From positions 187,362-251,361 of the forward strand of contig BCJJ01000023.1 of the NCBI GenBank assembly GCA_039545355.1: a stretch of DNA of 64,000 nucleotides, in the 5' to 3' direction. Positions 31,453-41,208 of this stretch are shown here, piece after piece. The DNA is from Trichosporon coremiiforme (lineage: Eukaryota > Basidiomycota > Tremellomycetes > Trichosporonales > Trichosporonaceae). The position numbers and the translations under genes were made by a program. Below the pieces are notes generated by a model. It was given only the letters and a program-made list of their open reading frames with translations, was not told the DNA's origin and searched no databases. Within the stretch, counting starts at the first letter, position 1, and each line of letters opens with the position of its first letter.

Positions 31453-32335
31453 ATGAGCCTTTTCGAGGTTTTGGCCTTTATCGCCATGTTCTTCTCCTAC
31501 CTGGAACTCGCCTCCTGGATGGTCATCTGCGACCTCTTCCTCATGCTGGAGTTCTGCGTGCTCCTCTACATTGAAGCCGTCTTCGGTCCTCTTGGCGAAC
31601 TCGCCTCCCGCCATTTTGTATCAGCACGTCTCCTGTTCCACGAGTACAAATGCCGACTGTACCGTTCCCTAGCTGGCCGCTACACTGCTATCGTAAGCTT
31701 CCGGGTCACTCTCATTCTCGCCGAGTGGATCGGCCACGTCCATGCCCGCATTGCCGACAGAGTTTTCGGCTATGAAAACGAGGACCCCGATATTGGGGAT
31801 AACACGATGATCCCTGCTGAGCACAACTTGTGAGTTGCTATCTACTTCGACTGGGAGGCCTCAAGAACTTACGTCAGAACCGACTTGCACGCTCTCACGG
31901 CCACCGCCTCCGAAGCGTCCCAGGACAAGCCCGATTTATCGCATGTCTCCACCTCGTGGGTGCAGATCGGCTTGCCCAGAAACCCCCCTTGCTAGTTGTG
32001 TAGACACAAGTGAAGCTGACTCCAGGTCCTTGACTCCTGTGCACGAGTCTCCCGAGACACCCGACTCTCCGGGCATTAGTCTTCTCTCTCTCGACGCATC
32101 TCCGGACTCTGCGGGATCGTGAGTAGAGCTTTCACCAAGCCCTCGAGGCGTCACTGACTGAAGGTTTTGGTCTAACTTGTCCTCTGGAAGCGACGGCGGA
32201 AGGGCTCCCAGCTTTGCCCTGAGCTCCTCGCAGAGTGACATTGGTACCTTTAACGCCCTCACTTCTAACTGTGCCTCTTCTGACAGCGGTAGCTGGTCGT
32301 CAATCCCCTCAGACTTCGGTGACTCCAACAACTGA
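31453..32335 (+). CDS. Orphan membrane protein with Ser-rich acidic tail
   Basis: I do not recognise this gene. The preferred model is 31453-31829, 32026-32118 and 32164-32335 (213 residues); all junctions agree in phase and have GTGAGT donors and CTGAC branches. Residues ~4-45 are strongly hydrophobic and could span the membrane twice (FEVLAFIAMFFSYLELASW, then MVICDLFLMLEFCVLLYIEA). A basic, amphipathic stretch follows (LLFHEYKCRLYRSLAGRY) with a third hydrophobic piece (FRVTLILAEWI). The last ~100 residues are acidic and Ser-rich (PETPDSPGISLLSLDASPDS), a likely phosphorylated cytosolic tail. The first intron (196 nt) holds sequence that is open in the correct frame, so a cassette exon is possible. 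A different acceptor (AG 31877) would give a 164-residue truncated product. It starts the orphan cluster. Confidence 0.7.
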
Positions 32336-32750
32336 CCGTTCGGAAGGGACGACTCGCCGCTCGAACTGCTATAATTGAACAGGGTCTCAAATGCACTGTA
32401 TGCTACGAAACATAACAATCTAGCCCCCATGTTGAGTGGAAACGCTCTAAGCGCTACGGAAGAAGCGGGCACTCTTATATCGTTGCTTTTGTGCACCGGG
32501 CCGAAAGCGCACGCGTCGCGTCGTCCATCCCTACCCTACTCCAGCAGCAGCCGCAATAAGGCTTGTTGCACTCTCGCACTCTCGCCCTCATGCACTCACA
32601 TCAGCATGGCATGAGCATCCGGACAGACTATCGTATCCTCAACCTATTCCCTTGCCACTCTCCATCTCATCTGCATACTCTCTAACCTGAGCGCCGTCCT
32701 CAAGTGAGCGATGAGGCGCAGTTGAAAAAAAAGGCGACTGACACAGCAGT
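32336..32750. other. Spacer with probable 5'-UTR intron
   Basis: A donor GTGAGC at about 32704 and an acceptor GACTGACACAGCAG ending right before ATG 32751 define a ~46-nt leader intron containing a run of eight A. Upstream ATGs in this leader open frames of 2 to about 24 codons. No other gene is visible. Confidence 0.45.
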
Positions 32751-32999
32751 ATGAACCCCAACATTGCAAGGTTCATCCACCGCGCCGTGATCGCCGGCCA
32801 GCTTGCTCTGATCTACACCCTCGCCGTCTGCTTTTGCGGTGTGATGGCTCATATGGTCGTCATGTTCCAAATTGTCATTATCCGCGCCCTCACTGGTACC
32901 CTCCCCAAGCCTACAGCTCGCGTCCAGAACTGGGCACAGCAGCCGGTCTATCCATACCAGTACCTTTACCCTCCTCCACCTCTTCCCCAGCTTAGGTAG
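32751..32999 (+). CDS. Orphan 82-residue membrane microprotein
   Basis: Not recognised. A single coding exon starts two bases after a good acceptor (GACTGACACAGCAG), so translation begins near the start of the second exon. Residues ~12-48 are hydrophobic (VIAGQLALIYTLAVCF, MAHMVVMFQIVIIRAL), enough for one long or two short membrane spans. The tail is Tyr/Pro-rich (QQPVYPYQYLYPPPPLPQ). A GTAGGA overlapping the stop could be a weak donor, so a spliced longer form is possible. It lies between two other membrane-protein genes on the same strand. Confidence 0.55.
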   Translation: MNPNIARFIHRAVIAGQLALIYTLAVCFCGVMAHMVVMFQIVIIRALTGTLPKPTARVQNWAQQPVYPYQYLYPPPPLPQLR

Positions 33000-33483
33000 G
33001 ACAAGGGACGCGGCACACACATTTTGCCTTCGACATTCCCCGCTGCCCAGCATCGTCACCTCTGCAATGCACCAAATCTACATACATAACTCGGGGAAAC
33101 AGGAGCTCATGTATCTTATGCATAGATGCAAACCGCTGTCTGCATACGGATGGAGGCGGCTTGCTGCATGCTCGATGCATGCTCGGAGGTTGTGGTTCAT
33201 GCGCGATTGTGAATTGCAAGGGGGGCCATACAATCCGCCACACACGCGCTCCGGGCACAACTTGTCCATTGTTCGCGGGGGCGCAGCCCTACATCATCCT
33301 GCTTCATCGACACCAACGGGCCGTCTCATGCACGACTCGCAACCGGTAAACCGGTGTTGAGGAGGGGACGGCATCAAGTTTGAACGCGTTGTCAGCTCTG
33401 CCTCAAAGCTCATACCTTTACTCATTCCACCATCATGACTGACATTCAAACTCTACACCAAATCCCCTCTTCGAACCATCAGA
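33000..33483. other. Intergenic spacer in orphan cluster
   Basis: This includes several TGCAT/ATGCAT repeats (about 33110-33185). The last 60 nt are CT/CA-rich leader. No supportable gene is present. Confidence 0.4.
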
Positions 33484-34085
33484 ATGCCCACGGCCCTCGA
33501 CGTCCTCCGTCCGTTCTTCAAGAGGGAGCTGCGCTTCTCTGTTCTCTCTTGCGTTTTCATCTTGTGCCGCGGCTCTCCGCTTCTGCGCACCTACCGCTTC
33601 GCAATGTCCGACACTGAGAGGGTCGTCTCTGGTCTCGTTTTCCACGCCCTTCCCCACATCATCCACTGGTCGTTGGAGGGCAAATTTTACTACGCTCTCA
33701 ACCTTCTCGTTGCTTCTCTCACCAAGGAATGGGTTTTGACTTCTCGGGACCCTGCAGTTCTTTGGCAGCTCTGTGTACGGTCTCTGACGGTAGGTACCGA
33801 CCGCCTCTGCAAATAAGCTGACAGTAGTGGTACTGCGCTCTTTACCAGGCTCTCTACCTCAACAAGCTTGCGCTCTGGGTGCTGGACCCGTACAACGAGA
33901 CTTTCGGGCCCAGCAGGTGGATTGATGCCTGGCTCGGCAGCGCGATTGTCGCCGCTATTCACGTCTGCGTGTTCATTACCGCTGAGCGGCTGATTCTCGA
34001 AAATGGTGATTTTTACGTCCGCGCCCGCAACGTTCACGACCTTGAGCAAATCTTTCCTCTCAGGGAGATTGGACGTCGTCAGTAG
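33484..34085 (+). CDS. Orphan multi-pass membrane protein
   Basis: Not recognised. Two exons, 33484-33789 and 33828-34085, give 187 residues; the 38-nt intron has donor GTAGGT and end GCTGACAGTAG, phase 0. Hydrophobic segments are at about 18-30 (FSVLSCVFILC), 48-62, 69-80 (YALNLLVASL), 92-120 and 140-158 (WLGSAIVAAIHVCVFI). There is no signal peptide or known motif. The C-terminus is short and basic (PLREIGRRQ). It could span the membrane three or four times. Alternative acceptors nearby remain in frame. Confidence 0.65.
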
Positions 34086-34943
34086 CCCACTGTAATATGT
34101 AGTCTGTTTATACTCCGATCTCTACGTTCGAGCTCAAGCATGATCATTTGAGATGACCACTGAAGTCGCCACTGGCTGAATGACATGTGGCATGTGGAGC
34201 AAACTCCGTGTGACTGACTGCACACACTCCTTCGGAATCACCGGGCAGAAAAGGGGCCCGGCCTCTTCTCGAGCTAGATAGGCATTGAATGGAATACATT
34301 GCAAACGATTCTTCGCAACGCGTGCGGACCGGGCAGCTCGCTTCGCTGCACAATTCACGTGACGTCCGTGAGGGAAGAGCATCTCAATCTGCCGTCACCA
34401 GAAAGATCGTATCGCCTAGTGTGGGTACTAGAGGGGCGAGCGGTCGGAGCCGGAATGCATACAACGAGCTCCCTCAAATTTCGTTTACCAAGCGGCGTGC
34501 GTTTGTCTGGACCCATCTCACGTAGCCTGCCACTCCGCTGCGAGTACGCTGGTGGGAAACGAGAGCGCGCAGCCCTCGCATCGAGTACGCACCTCTGCAC
34601 TGCCAAGGAGGGCGGAGCGGGTGGGAAGAGATCTGGGATTGTGTGTTGTGTTGCCGTGTGAGCCTCGCCTGCGCTCGCAGAGGTGGTCAAGCTGCTGCGA
34701 CTCCGACCTCCGTGGTGCGATGGAGAGCGTCGCGCACTGTGTGAAGGCAAGACACTCATCCGGAGCGGGCGGAGCAGGCGAGATGCAGCACCACTGTGGT
34801 GCGCAGGTGCAAGACTCCTGTGGACGGCGGCAGTAACTTGGACGTTGACGTGCTCAGAGAACGAGGTTATAAAGCCTGGACCTTGATTTTGACTGTTGCT
34901 GTCATTCTCATCGCCGACGTGTCGATGACCCATACCCGGCAGG
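34086..34943. other. Intergenic spacer in orphan cluster
   Basis: 858 nt without a convincing gene. It ends with a TATA box and leader for the next gene. Overlapping short frames on both strands lack domain-like sequence. Confidence 0.4.
34867..34874 (+). promoter_or_regulatory. TATA box of the C2HC-finger membrane gene
   Basis: TTATAAAG lies 70 nt upstream of ATG 34944, at a natural distance for a short-leader TATA promoter. The call rests on sequence and position only. Confidence 0.5.
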
Positions 34944-36418
34944 ATGCGCCCTCGTTCTCTCATTCTGGTGCTCATCGCGGTCTGCATCCGGCAGGCCGTG
35001 ATGGTGGTTGCATACCCGATCGACCTGCGGAACGCTTTGAAGCCAAAGCGTGATCGTCGAGGTCGTCGACGCTCCCCTGGCCTGCCCTTCAACCCGGAGT
35101 TTCGCTTTGTTATCTCGTCAGGGGACCAAGTGCTGCTTCTCTTCCTGGTAAGTCTTACACACTGCTGTATTGATCAAACTAACCACAGCTCTTCGTTCTC
35201 GTCGACGCTTTCTACCGTATCAAGGATAGGTGGGAGTCGCGCTCTGCCGTCCACGACCACAACGGCACAAACAGTGTCCGCCTCCCTTCCTCGTCCGACA
35301 CAGAGTCGAGCATCTTGAGCTCAAGCTCGAGCTCGATCTCAGATTACTCGACTTTCTCGTGAGTCTTGTTCAACGTAACAGTAGTCCTGGGGGTTCCTCA
35401 TTAGGATCGTCAGTCCTGGGGGCGTAGTTGTGTGTCGCATGACTGGTCTGTAGCTCAGTGTGAAGCGGCGTGTCGGTGTGTCATGCCTCTGTCCCAGGCA
35501 GAGTGCCGCTTCCTGATTCCCTCATCAAGGTTTCAGATCCCCTCAGTCAGTCGCTGACAGTACAGGAGCGCTTCTAGGATACCTCCCGAGCTGCATGACC
35601 CGGTCGCGGCCATCCCTCCCGCTGCGCCCACTTCGCGGACCAACTGGAACGACGATCACGCCTTCATCCTCTGTATGCTCGATCGCGGAGAGCCCCCTTA
35701 TTTCTTCCCGCCCACCGAGGAGAATATGGCTGCTCATGATCGGCACGGGCACCATGAAGTGACCGCCGGATCGGGGGCCGCCTGGATGTCTTCGCCTGGC
35801 GACATGCGCCATCTGGATCATGGGGCCGAGCAGTTTGACGCGTCTGGTTCCGCCAACGTGGACCGCCCCGAGGCGTTTGACGATGACAGCCGTCACATCT
35901 CCGTGAGTGGGTATGTCGTTGACCCAAACGAGAGTGGCGCAACCTTCGGCACTAGCACCTCTTATACCGTCGACTCCAACGCTACCGCCACTCCCAGCCT
36001 CACCTCGTCCGGCACTGCGCGCAACCCGCAGATCGCCAACGGTGCGAAGTCCGCCGCCGCCTACGAGTCATCCAACAACGCGGGCAGCAAGCGCAAGTTC
36101 GGGACGGCCCCGAGGGAAGGCAACAATAAGTTGAGGATTCGCGTGGCCGAGCCTCTTGTGACCCTTGGCGCTGCCGCTTCCCGTGCTGAATCTACTCCTT
36201 CGTACGACTCGGTGCTCGCGACGGACGTGGATGAGACCGTGGTTCAGTTCTGGGCCAACGCTAAGTTCCCCATCGATCGACCCCGACTGCCCACCGCACC
36301 TCCTGCTACGCCTCTGTCCGCGAGCCTTGGACCGACTTTTCGGTGCTGCCTGACCTGCCGGTCAGTGACAAATCTCCGCGACGCGCATAAGGAGCGCTGC
36401 ATTCGCGGCAGGATGTAG
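34944..36418 (+). CDS. Orphan single-pass protein with C-terminal C2HC finger-like motif
   Basis: Not recognised. Three exons, 34944-35147, 35189-35358 and 35566-36418, give 408 residues with consistent phases (introns 41 and 207 nt). An N-terminal hydrophobic segment (SLILVLIAVCIRQAVMVVAYP) reads as signal peptide or anchor. A second (VLLLFLLFVLVDAFYRI, ~62-80), created by joining exons 1 and 2, is a clear membrane span. A Ser-rich segment (SSILSSSSSSISDYSTF) and a long polar tail follow. Near the end CLTCRSVTNLRDAHKERC gives C-x2-C-x10-H-x3-C, like a small C2HC zinc finger or knuckle. The topology would be a short lumenal loop and a ~330-residue cytosolic tail that could bind metal. A TATA box precedes it. 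Confidence 0.72.
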
Positions 36419-36719
36419 GCATTACGCGGGCCTGCTCTCCTCAAGTACAACAGCGCCCGCAAGTCTCCACCGCTTCGCGGCCCCCAAGACGTGCGCTTAC
36501 GCGTACAAAGACAATGGACTGATGTATTCGACTCCTGGCTCATCGACACGTAAATAATCCAAAATACCAAAAAGACAAGTAGATAGATATGATACAAGTT
36601 TATTTGTGTGTATTACTTTATAGACCTTCGTATAATACGAGTTTCATGTGTATTTTACTTTTCTGTGCTCTGAAACGTGATCATGTGGGTAGTTATGTTA
36701 CGAAGACGCGGTGAAGGTG
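36419..36719. other. AT-rich 3' spacer
   Basis: AT-rich sequence around 36550-36660 with several TTTATTTG/TATTACTTT stretches suits a 3' end. No gene is seen. Confidence 0.4.
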
Positions 36720-37190
36720 AATGACCAGCTAGCCGTGTCAATCAGACGAGCCCTCACACCGACTCTCAATGCCCGATACGTCCGAACACCCGGTCCGCAA
36801 CTCGCGACGATTCTCAGCACGGTCCGGATAAGATAGACGTGAAACGCACGAGCCCCGAGGCCATCAGTGAGGATGAAACCATGTACCTGCCGCTGATCCG
36901 CACGTGGAACACATACCGCGAGTTTCTTGGCACGGCTCTCGGCGGCGGACTAGCAGAGTAGCTTCCTCGGTGCCGACCCATCAGATGACGTGCGCCGCCA
37001 CGGCGCCGTCAGGGCTCTGCTGTCCGGCGTCGGGAAGTCGTATCCGGTCGACTCGACGTCACGCTCCACGCCGCCACCATCTCGGCTAGCTCGGAGTGAG
37101 ATGTCGACGGAGGCGGACCGGCCGCGGCGGGGCGGCGTCGGTTCCCTCGGCTACCCGCCCTGGGCCTGCGACCCGGAGCTCAGGGGATGA
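36720..37190 (+). pseudogene. Possible broken gene fragment
   Basis: One frame is open from just after the TGA near 36723 to a TAG near 36960. It encodes coding-looking sequence without an early ATG (SEDETMYLPLIRTWNTYREF, then LGTALGGGLAE). A second frame is open from there to 37190 (FLGADPSDDVRRHGAVRALL, ending WACDPELRG). Joining them would need a frameshift or a cryptic intron. The composition resembles real exons, but no start or splice model closes. It may be the remnant of another cluster member or chance. Confidence 0.25.
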
Positions 37191-38122
37191 TAGGAGACGA
37201 TAAGGCCTGCGACTGAACCTTGCGGCGCACGCGACCCTAGATTACCCAGATCTATACTGCGGGTCCAGGGCCGTGAGCCAAGGCGCTTCTTGGCCTCGGC
37301 TGGCTCGGCAGGCTTGACCTCGCAGCAGGCAAATGCCTCGACTCTTCAACGAGCACGCCCAGCCTTAATCTTCGGCGCCCCGCTCGCGCTATCGCCCGTC
37401 CTGGCTCGAGTGACTTGGCAGAGGATCGCCCGCCTTGCTCATCTCGCGTGGGTCGCGTGCCCCGCCCCCGACCCTGCGTGGTATGGGTGCTGCGCTCGAC
37501 GCCGTCGGTACGCCCCTGCCTGGCAGCCTGGGTCGCGGCATGTCTTGATGGCTTGGTCGATCTTGTCACGCCTCGTGCGGCTTGGCAAAAGCTTCAGTCA
37601 AGATACTCACGAGGAGATGGACACACTCTTAACCAGGGTATGTCAAGAGCATGGATCTCGGCCCTAACCAGTTGGAGCTCTCGACTGCTCTTGCGCACTC
37701 TTCCTCACTCCACGTACCTTTACACACTCGGACAGACATCCTCACTTGCACTCACGTCACCTCCAAAGCTCCCAGCTTCCCAGGATCGAGAGACGCAGCG
37801 CCGTCAGATAGACCCGACGCCTGTGTGTTGCCTCCTTCCCTGTCACATCCGGTTACCGGAGGGGAGCAAGACTCGTGCGACATCGACATACTCACTCGCC
37901 TCTCGAACGTTCCCTCGTTCTCACCATAGCGGCCAGGGCGAGCCAGGTATCTGCTGCCGCCAGAGCACGAGCAGTCGGCGACAGGTGATCAGACACATGT
38001 CTCGCAATCATTTCTCTTTCCTGCAATCCCTCATGCCCATCTACAAGTGACCGACTCACCTCAATCACCACCCTCGACACCTCTCCATCTACTGCAACTC
38101 CAACTCAACTCCAACAAGCACC
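37191..38122. other. Intergenic spacer upstream of TM protein gene
   Basis: 932 nt. The last ~300 nt are rich in CACTC/CTC elements as in leaders of this genome. A GC-rich block at 37260-37560 gives open frames on both strands with low-complexity Arg/Ala translations. No gene is supported. Confidence 0.4.
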
Positions 38123-38934
38123 ATGCTCGCCGTCATGCTTTGCTTCCTCGTCGCCGCCGCCTTCGCCGCCGCTGCGCCCATCATGCAGCGCTCCGAGGCG
38201 TCCGGCGCCACCAACCGCCCTGGTCGTTCCCTCGGCGACCTGTCCCCGGGTGAAATTGCAGGTATCATCATTGGGATCGTTACCGGCTTAGTCCTTATGG
38301 TAAGTGCCCCTAGCTCCATTTGTAACAGCGAACAGCGCCGAGCTGGTCAACTGACACCTCAGACGATCGTTTTTGGGCAGGTCATCAACGGCACCCGCAA
38401 GACTTGGGCTCGCTACCGTGCCGAGCGTGAGCAGCGCAAGGCTGATCTTGCCGACATCGCTGCTGCGAGGGCCGAGCGCGCTCGTGAGCAGGAGAAACAG
38501 TGAGTACTTGACGTGGAAGTCGTATGCGGGGAGATATGGTGTGTGGCAATTGTGTGCCACGCTATGGCACGTACTTGGCGTACTGTACATATTGGGCAAT
38601 GGACCCGAGCTATCATTCTCGTCTAACTGCCATCTCGACTGTGCATGCTGCAGATCAAGCTGACCCCAGCGACCGCACTAGCCGTAACACCACCGCTGCC
38701 TGGCTCGCCGACCGTTCCCGCAGCTTCGCCTCGTCGTCCATGTCCACTCTCGAGCTTCCCGGCACCCCCGTGCCTGCGCATTACCGTGAGCCGAAGAGCA
38801 TCGACGAGACCATGTTCACCGACACCATGTTCACCGACACCGCGCTCCGCTGTTCCTTCGAGCTCCCGCCTCCTGCCTACACCATGAATGAGACGGCCAA
38901 GGGCAGACCCGAGTACGCCGGCGGCTCTCAGTAG
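38123..38934 (+). CDS. Orphan type I single-pass protein with PPxY tail
   Basis: Not recognised. Three exons, 38123-38299, 38363-38499 and 38670-38934, give 192 residues. A clean signal peptide (MLAVMLCFLVAAAFAAAA) is followed by a short ~25-residue ectodomain, one membrane span (GEIAGIIIGIVTGLVLMTIV) and a strongly charged juxtamembrane helix (RYRAEREQRKADLADIAAAR). The tail contains a duplicated MFTDT pentapeptide and ELPPPAY, a PPxY motif of the kind bound by Rsp5/Nedd4 WW domains. The first intron is 63 nt, divisible by three and free of stops, so retention would insert 21 residues next to the membrane. The second intron ends GCTGACCCCAG. The layout resembles a small surface sensor or adaptor; that is inference. 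Confidence 0.75.
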
Positions 38935-40470
38935 ATGCCCTTGTCGCAGTCGCCACTCTGTGGTCCGGCATCCTTGCCACGTGAACACAAAGTCCTCACT
39001 CTTCACCACTTAAGCCCCTTTCACTTCACTGTACCCCTAATCCAGCTCCGAGCCGAGCACTTCCACCACCCGCTTTCACCAGACGTTGCGACACAGACGG
39101 CGCATGCACACGCACCGGACCACCACCACGTCTCTCCCACCGTTGTAGCTTTACTACCATGTATTCCACTGAGGGACCTTCAGCCGGGGCATGAGCACCA
39201 CTTACGCTATCATTATATGTCCTGTCAGATGACCGGCCGGCGTACTCAGGTTGCTGTGTTGACGCTGATCCGATGGCGTCAAGTGCTGGGAAGTGTACTT
39301 CCTATGGTCATCACTCAACTGGACGATACCATGCCGAATGGCTCGGGTCGGGGCACCCCCGATTCAGAGCCGAGTCAGTCTATGCTAAGCTGCGAAACAC
39401 GTTTGTATGTCAGAGCAAGCTCGAGCGAGATAGCCGGATGCACTGGGACACTGAGTACTTCCCAGTGGCGCCAGTGGTACTTCCTAGTCCGTGTCGTACC
39501 CGGTTCCGGGTGGTGACTGACTCAAACGGTGCCTCTGTGGTTGAGTTGCAGGTTCGAGATTCTCCATGCTGCTCAACGTTAGCATTCAGACCAGGAACTG
39601 ACGATCCAACAACGATCCTCTCGTGTTTCTGTGGTCCGCTGCTTTGGAGCCAGATAAGCAGTGTCCGGACGTCAGTGTGAGGTCATGCGAGGTCGCGCTA
39701 GGTGCTAGATCACCGAGACAGCCCTAGCTGGTAATAGAGCACCGGATCGGAGAGTCTCACCCTCGGGCTTCGGGCTCATGCGACGCGGCTGCGGTGCGTA
39801 GCAACAGCACGAGTCCGCGTGGCAAGTCCGCAGAACCAGCTGTCGAGTTTTCCCAGCAGTTCATCCAGAACAGGAAGTTTACCCACGGTGAGCTGTAACT
39901 GGACGCAGTAGTTGGACAGCACGTGACGTTATCGTGTCCGTCGCGACGTTGCCGACGCAAGCGGGCAGTGGAGCGAGGGCGTGCCGTGATTGGCTTACCT
40001 GATGCTGAATGTCGCGCAATGGCGCAGCGGCACGCCCGTACCTCGTCTCTCGGACCCTATCCGCATCTATCAAGAGACCTCGGCCGTACTGGCGTAAGGT
40101 ACACAACGCTACGCAACTCCGGAATATCTCCAGCCCGCCTGAGGTGGGCCGCCGCACCGGGTGCGCGTCGAGTCCGCCGCCTGGATAATCTACGCCAAGA
40201 CATCGCCCCCCTTTCGTCACTCACCTCGGATGCGTCGGATACCTACGAGTTGTGCGCGCCGAGATGAGATACATAAACCGGGCGGTATGCAACTACGGCC
40301 CGAGTCAACGACACACAAGCACCTCCTCCTCCTCCCTCTACCACCAACACCGACGACTTAACAAGTCCAGTCCCAACTTGATTCAGCGACAGCTGCCTGT
40401 ATGACCATCGACCGCACTGTACACATCCTCCAAGACGACTCTGTTTCCTAACACGAACTCAACACTTTTT
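38935..40470. other. 1.5-kb spacer in orphan cluster
   Basis: This contains a plus-strand frame at 39273-39680 whose translation looks partly protein-like (SKLERDSRMHWDTEYFPVAP) but has no start context or splice model; it may be a gene relic. CA/CT-rich leader sequence for the next gene begins near 40300. Nothing else is recognised. Confidence 0.35.
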
Positions 40471-41208
40471 ATGATTTCTACTGTGAGTGGACCTCTTGGG
40501 TCATCAGTGAGATTGCGGCTGACGCCTAAGGCTACCAGCAACAGCTACACCAAGGTTTCGGGCTCCGGGGCTTCCCGCCCCACCTCTGGCGCTGCAGCGC
40601 GCCGCACGCCATCTCCCTCACGGATCGTGACCGACTTCGATGCTGCGCGCAAGCGTGTCCCGCCTCCCGTGCCGCCTCCTCCTTACAGCGCCGTTGTGCG
40701 AGCCTCAGAGCGCTCGCTCAGCGACGAGGAGTCGCTCGCCTCTTCTCCCCCCTCCAGCTTCTGGGGCTCGCCGACTAGCACCCACTCAACGCTGTACGAG
40801 GACGACTCTCCCCAGACGCCCTACAGCGCTCAGCTCTTCGGCCATCCGGCGTCGCCGTCCAAGCGCCCCCTTCCTGCGCTGCCCTCCCCCCCTTCGCCGT
40901 CGCTCGCCGCGACGCTCTCGGCCCCGCCTTCGGCCTCGCAGCCCATCAGTCGGAACCCCAGCCACTGCCGCCCGAGCCGCACTCTCAAGCCCCCCACGCG
41001 CAATGACATCTGCGACGCGCTCCGGCTCCAGTTCGCCATCGAGGCGAGCCTCAAGCCGAGCATGTACGCGACTTGGTTCGGCCACAAGGCCCAGTTCCCT
41101 TGCGGATGCGCTCCCTGCTCTTGTGCAGAGGGCAACAACGCACACCCCCGCCACCTCCCCTGCCCCCTCCAGCCCGGCATGCCCATCGAGCGGAACTGCG
41201 GCGCCTGA
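40471..41208 (+). CDS. Orphan Ser/Pro-rich protein with PY motif and Cys cluster
   Basis: Not recognised. The preferred model is 40471-40482 plus 40531-41208 (229 residues). The 48-nt intron has a GTGAGT donor and a GGCTGACGCCTAAG end but is also divisible by three and stop-free, so an unspliced 245-residue form is possible. Most of the protein is low-complexity Ser/Pro/Ala. VPPPPYSAVV contains a PPxY motif. The C-terminal ~60 residues look more structured: NDICDALRLQFAIEASLKPS, then a cluster of Cys and His (CGCAPCSCAEGNNAHPRHLPC) that could bind metal. No membrane segment is predicted, unlike its neighbours. Confidence 0.65.
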   Translation: MISTVSGPLGSSVRLRLTPKATSNSYTKVSGSGASRPTSGAAARRTPSPSRIVTDFDAARKRVPPPVPPPPYSAVVRASERSLSDEESLASSPPSSFWGSPTSTHSTLYEDDSPQTPYSAQLFGHPASPSKRPLPALPSPPSPSLAATLSAPPSASQPISRNPSHCRPSRTLKPPTRNDICDALRLQFAIEASLKPSMYATWFGHKAQFPCGCAPCSCAEGNNAHPRHLPCPLQPGMPIERNCGA

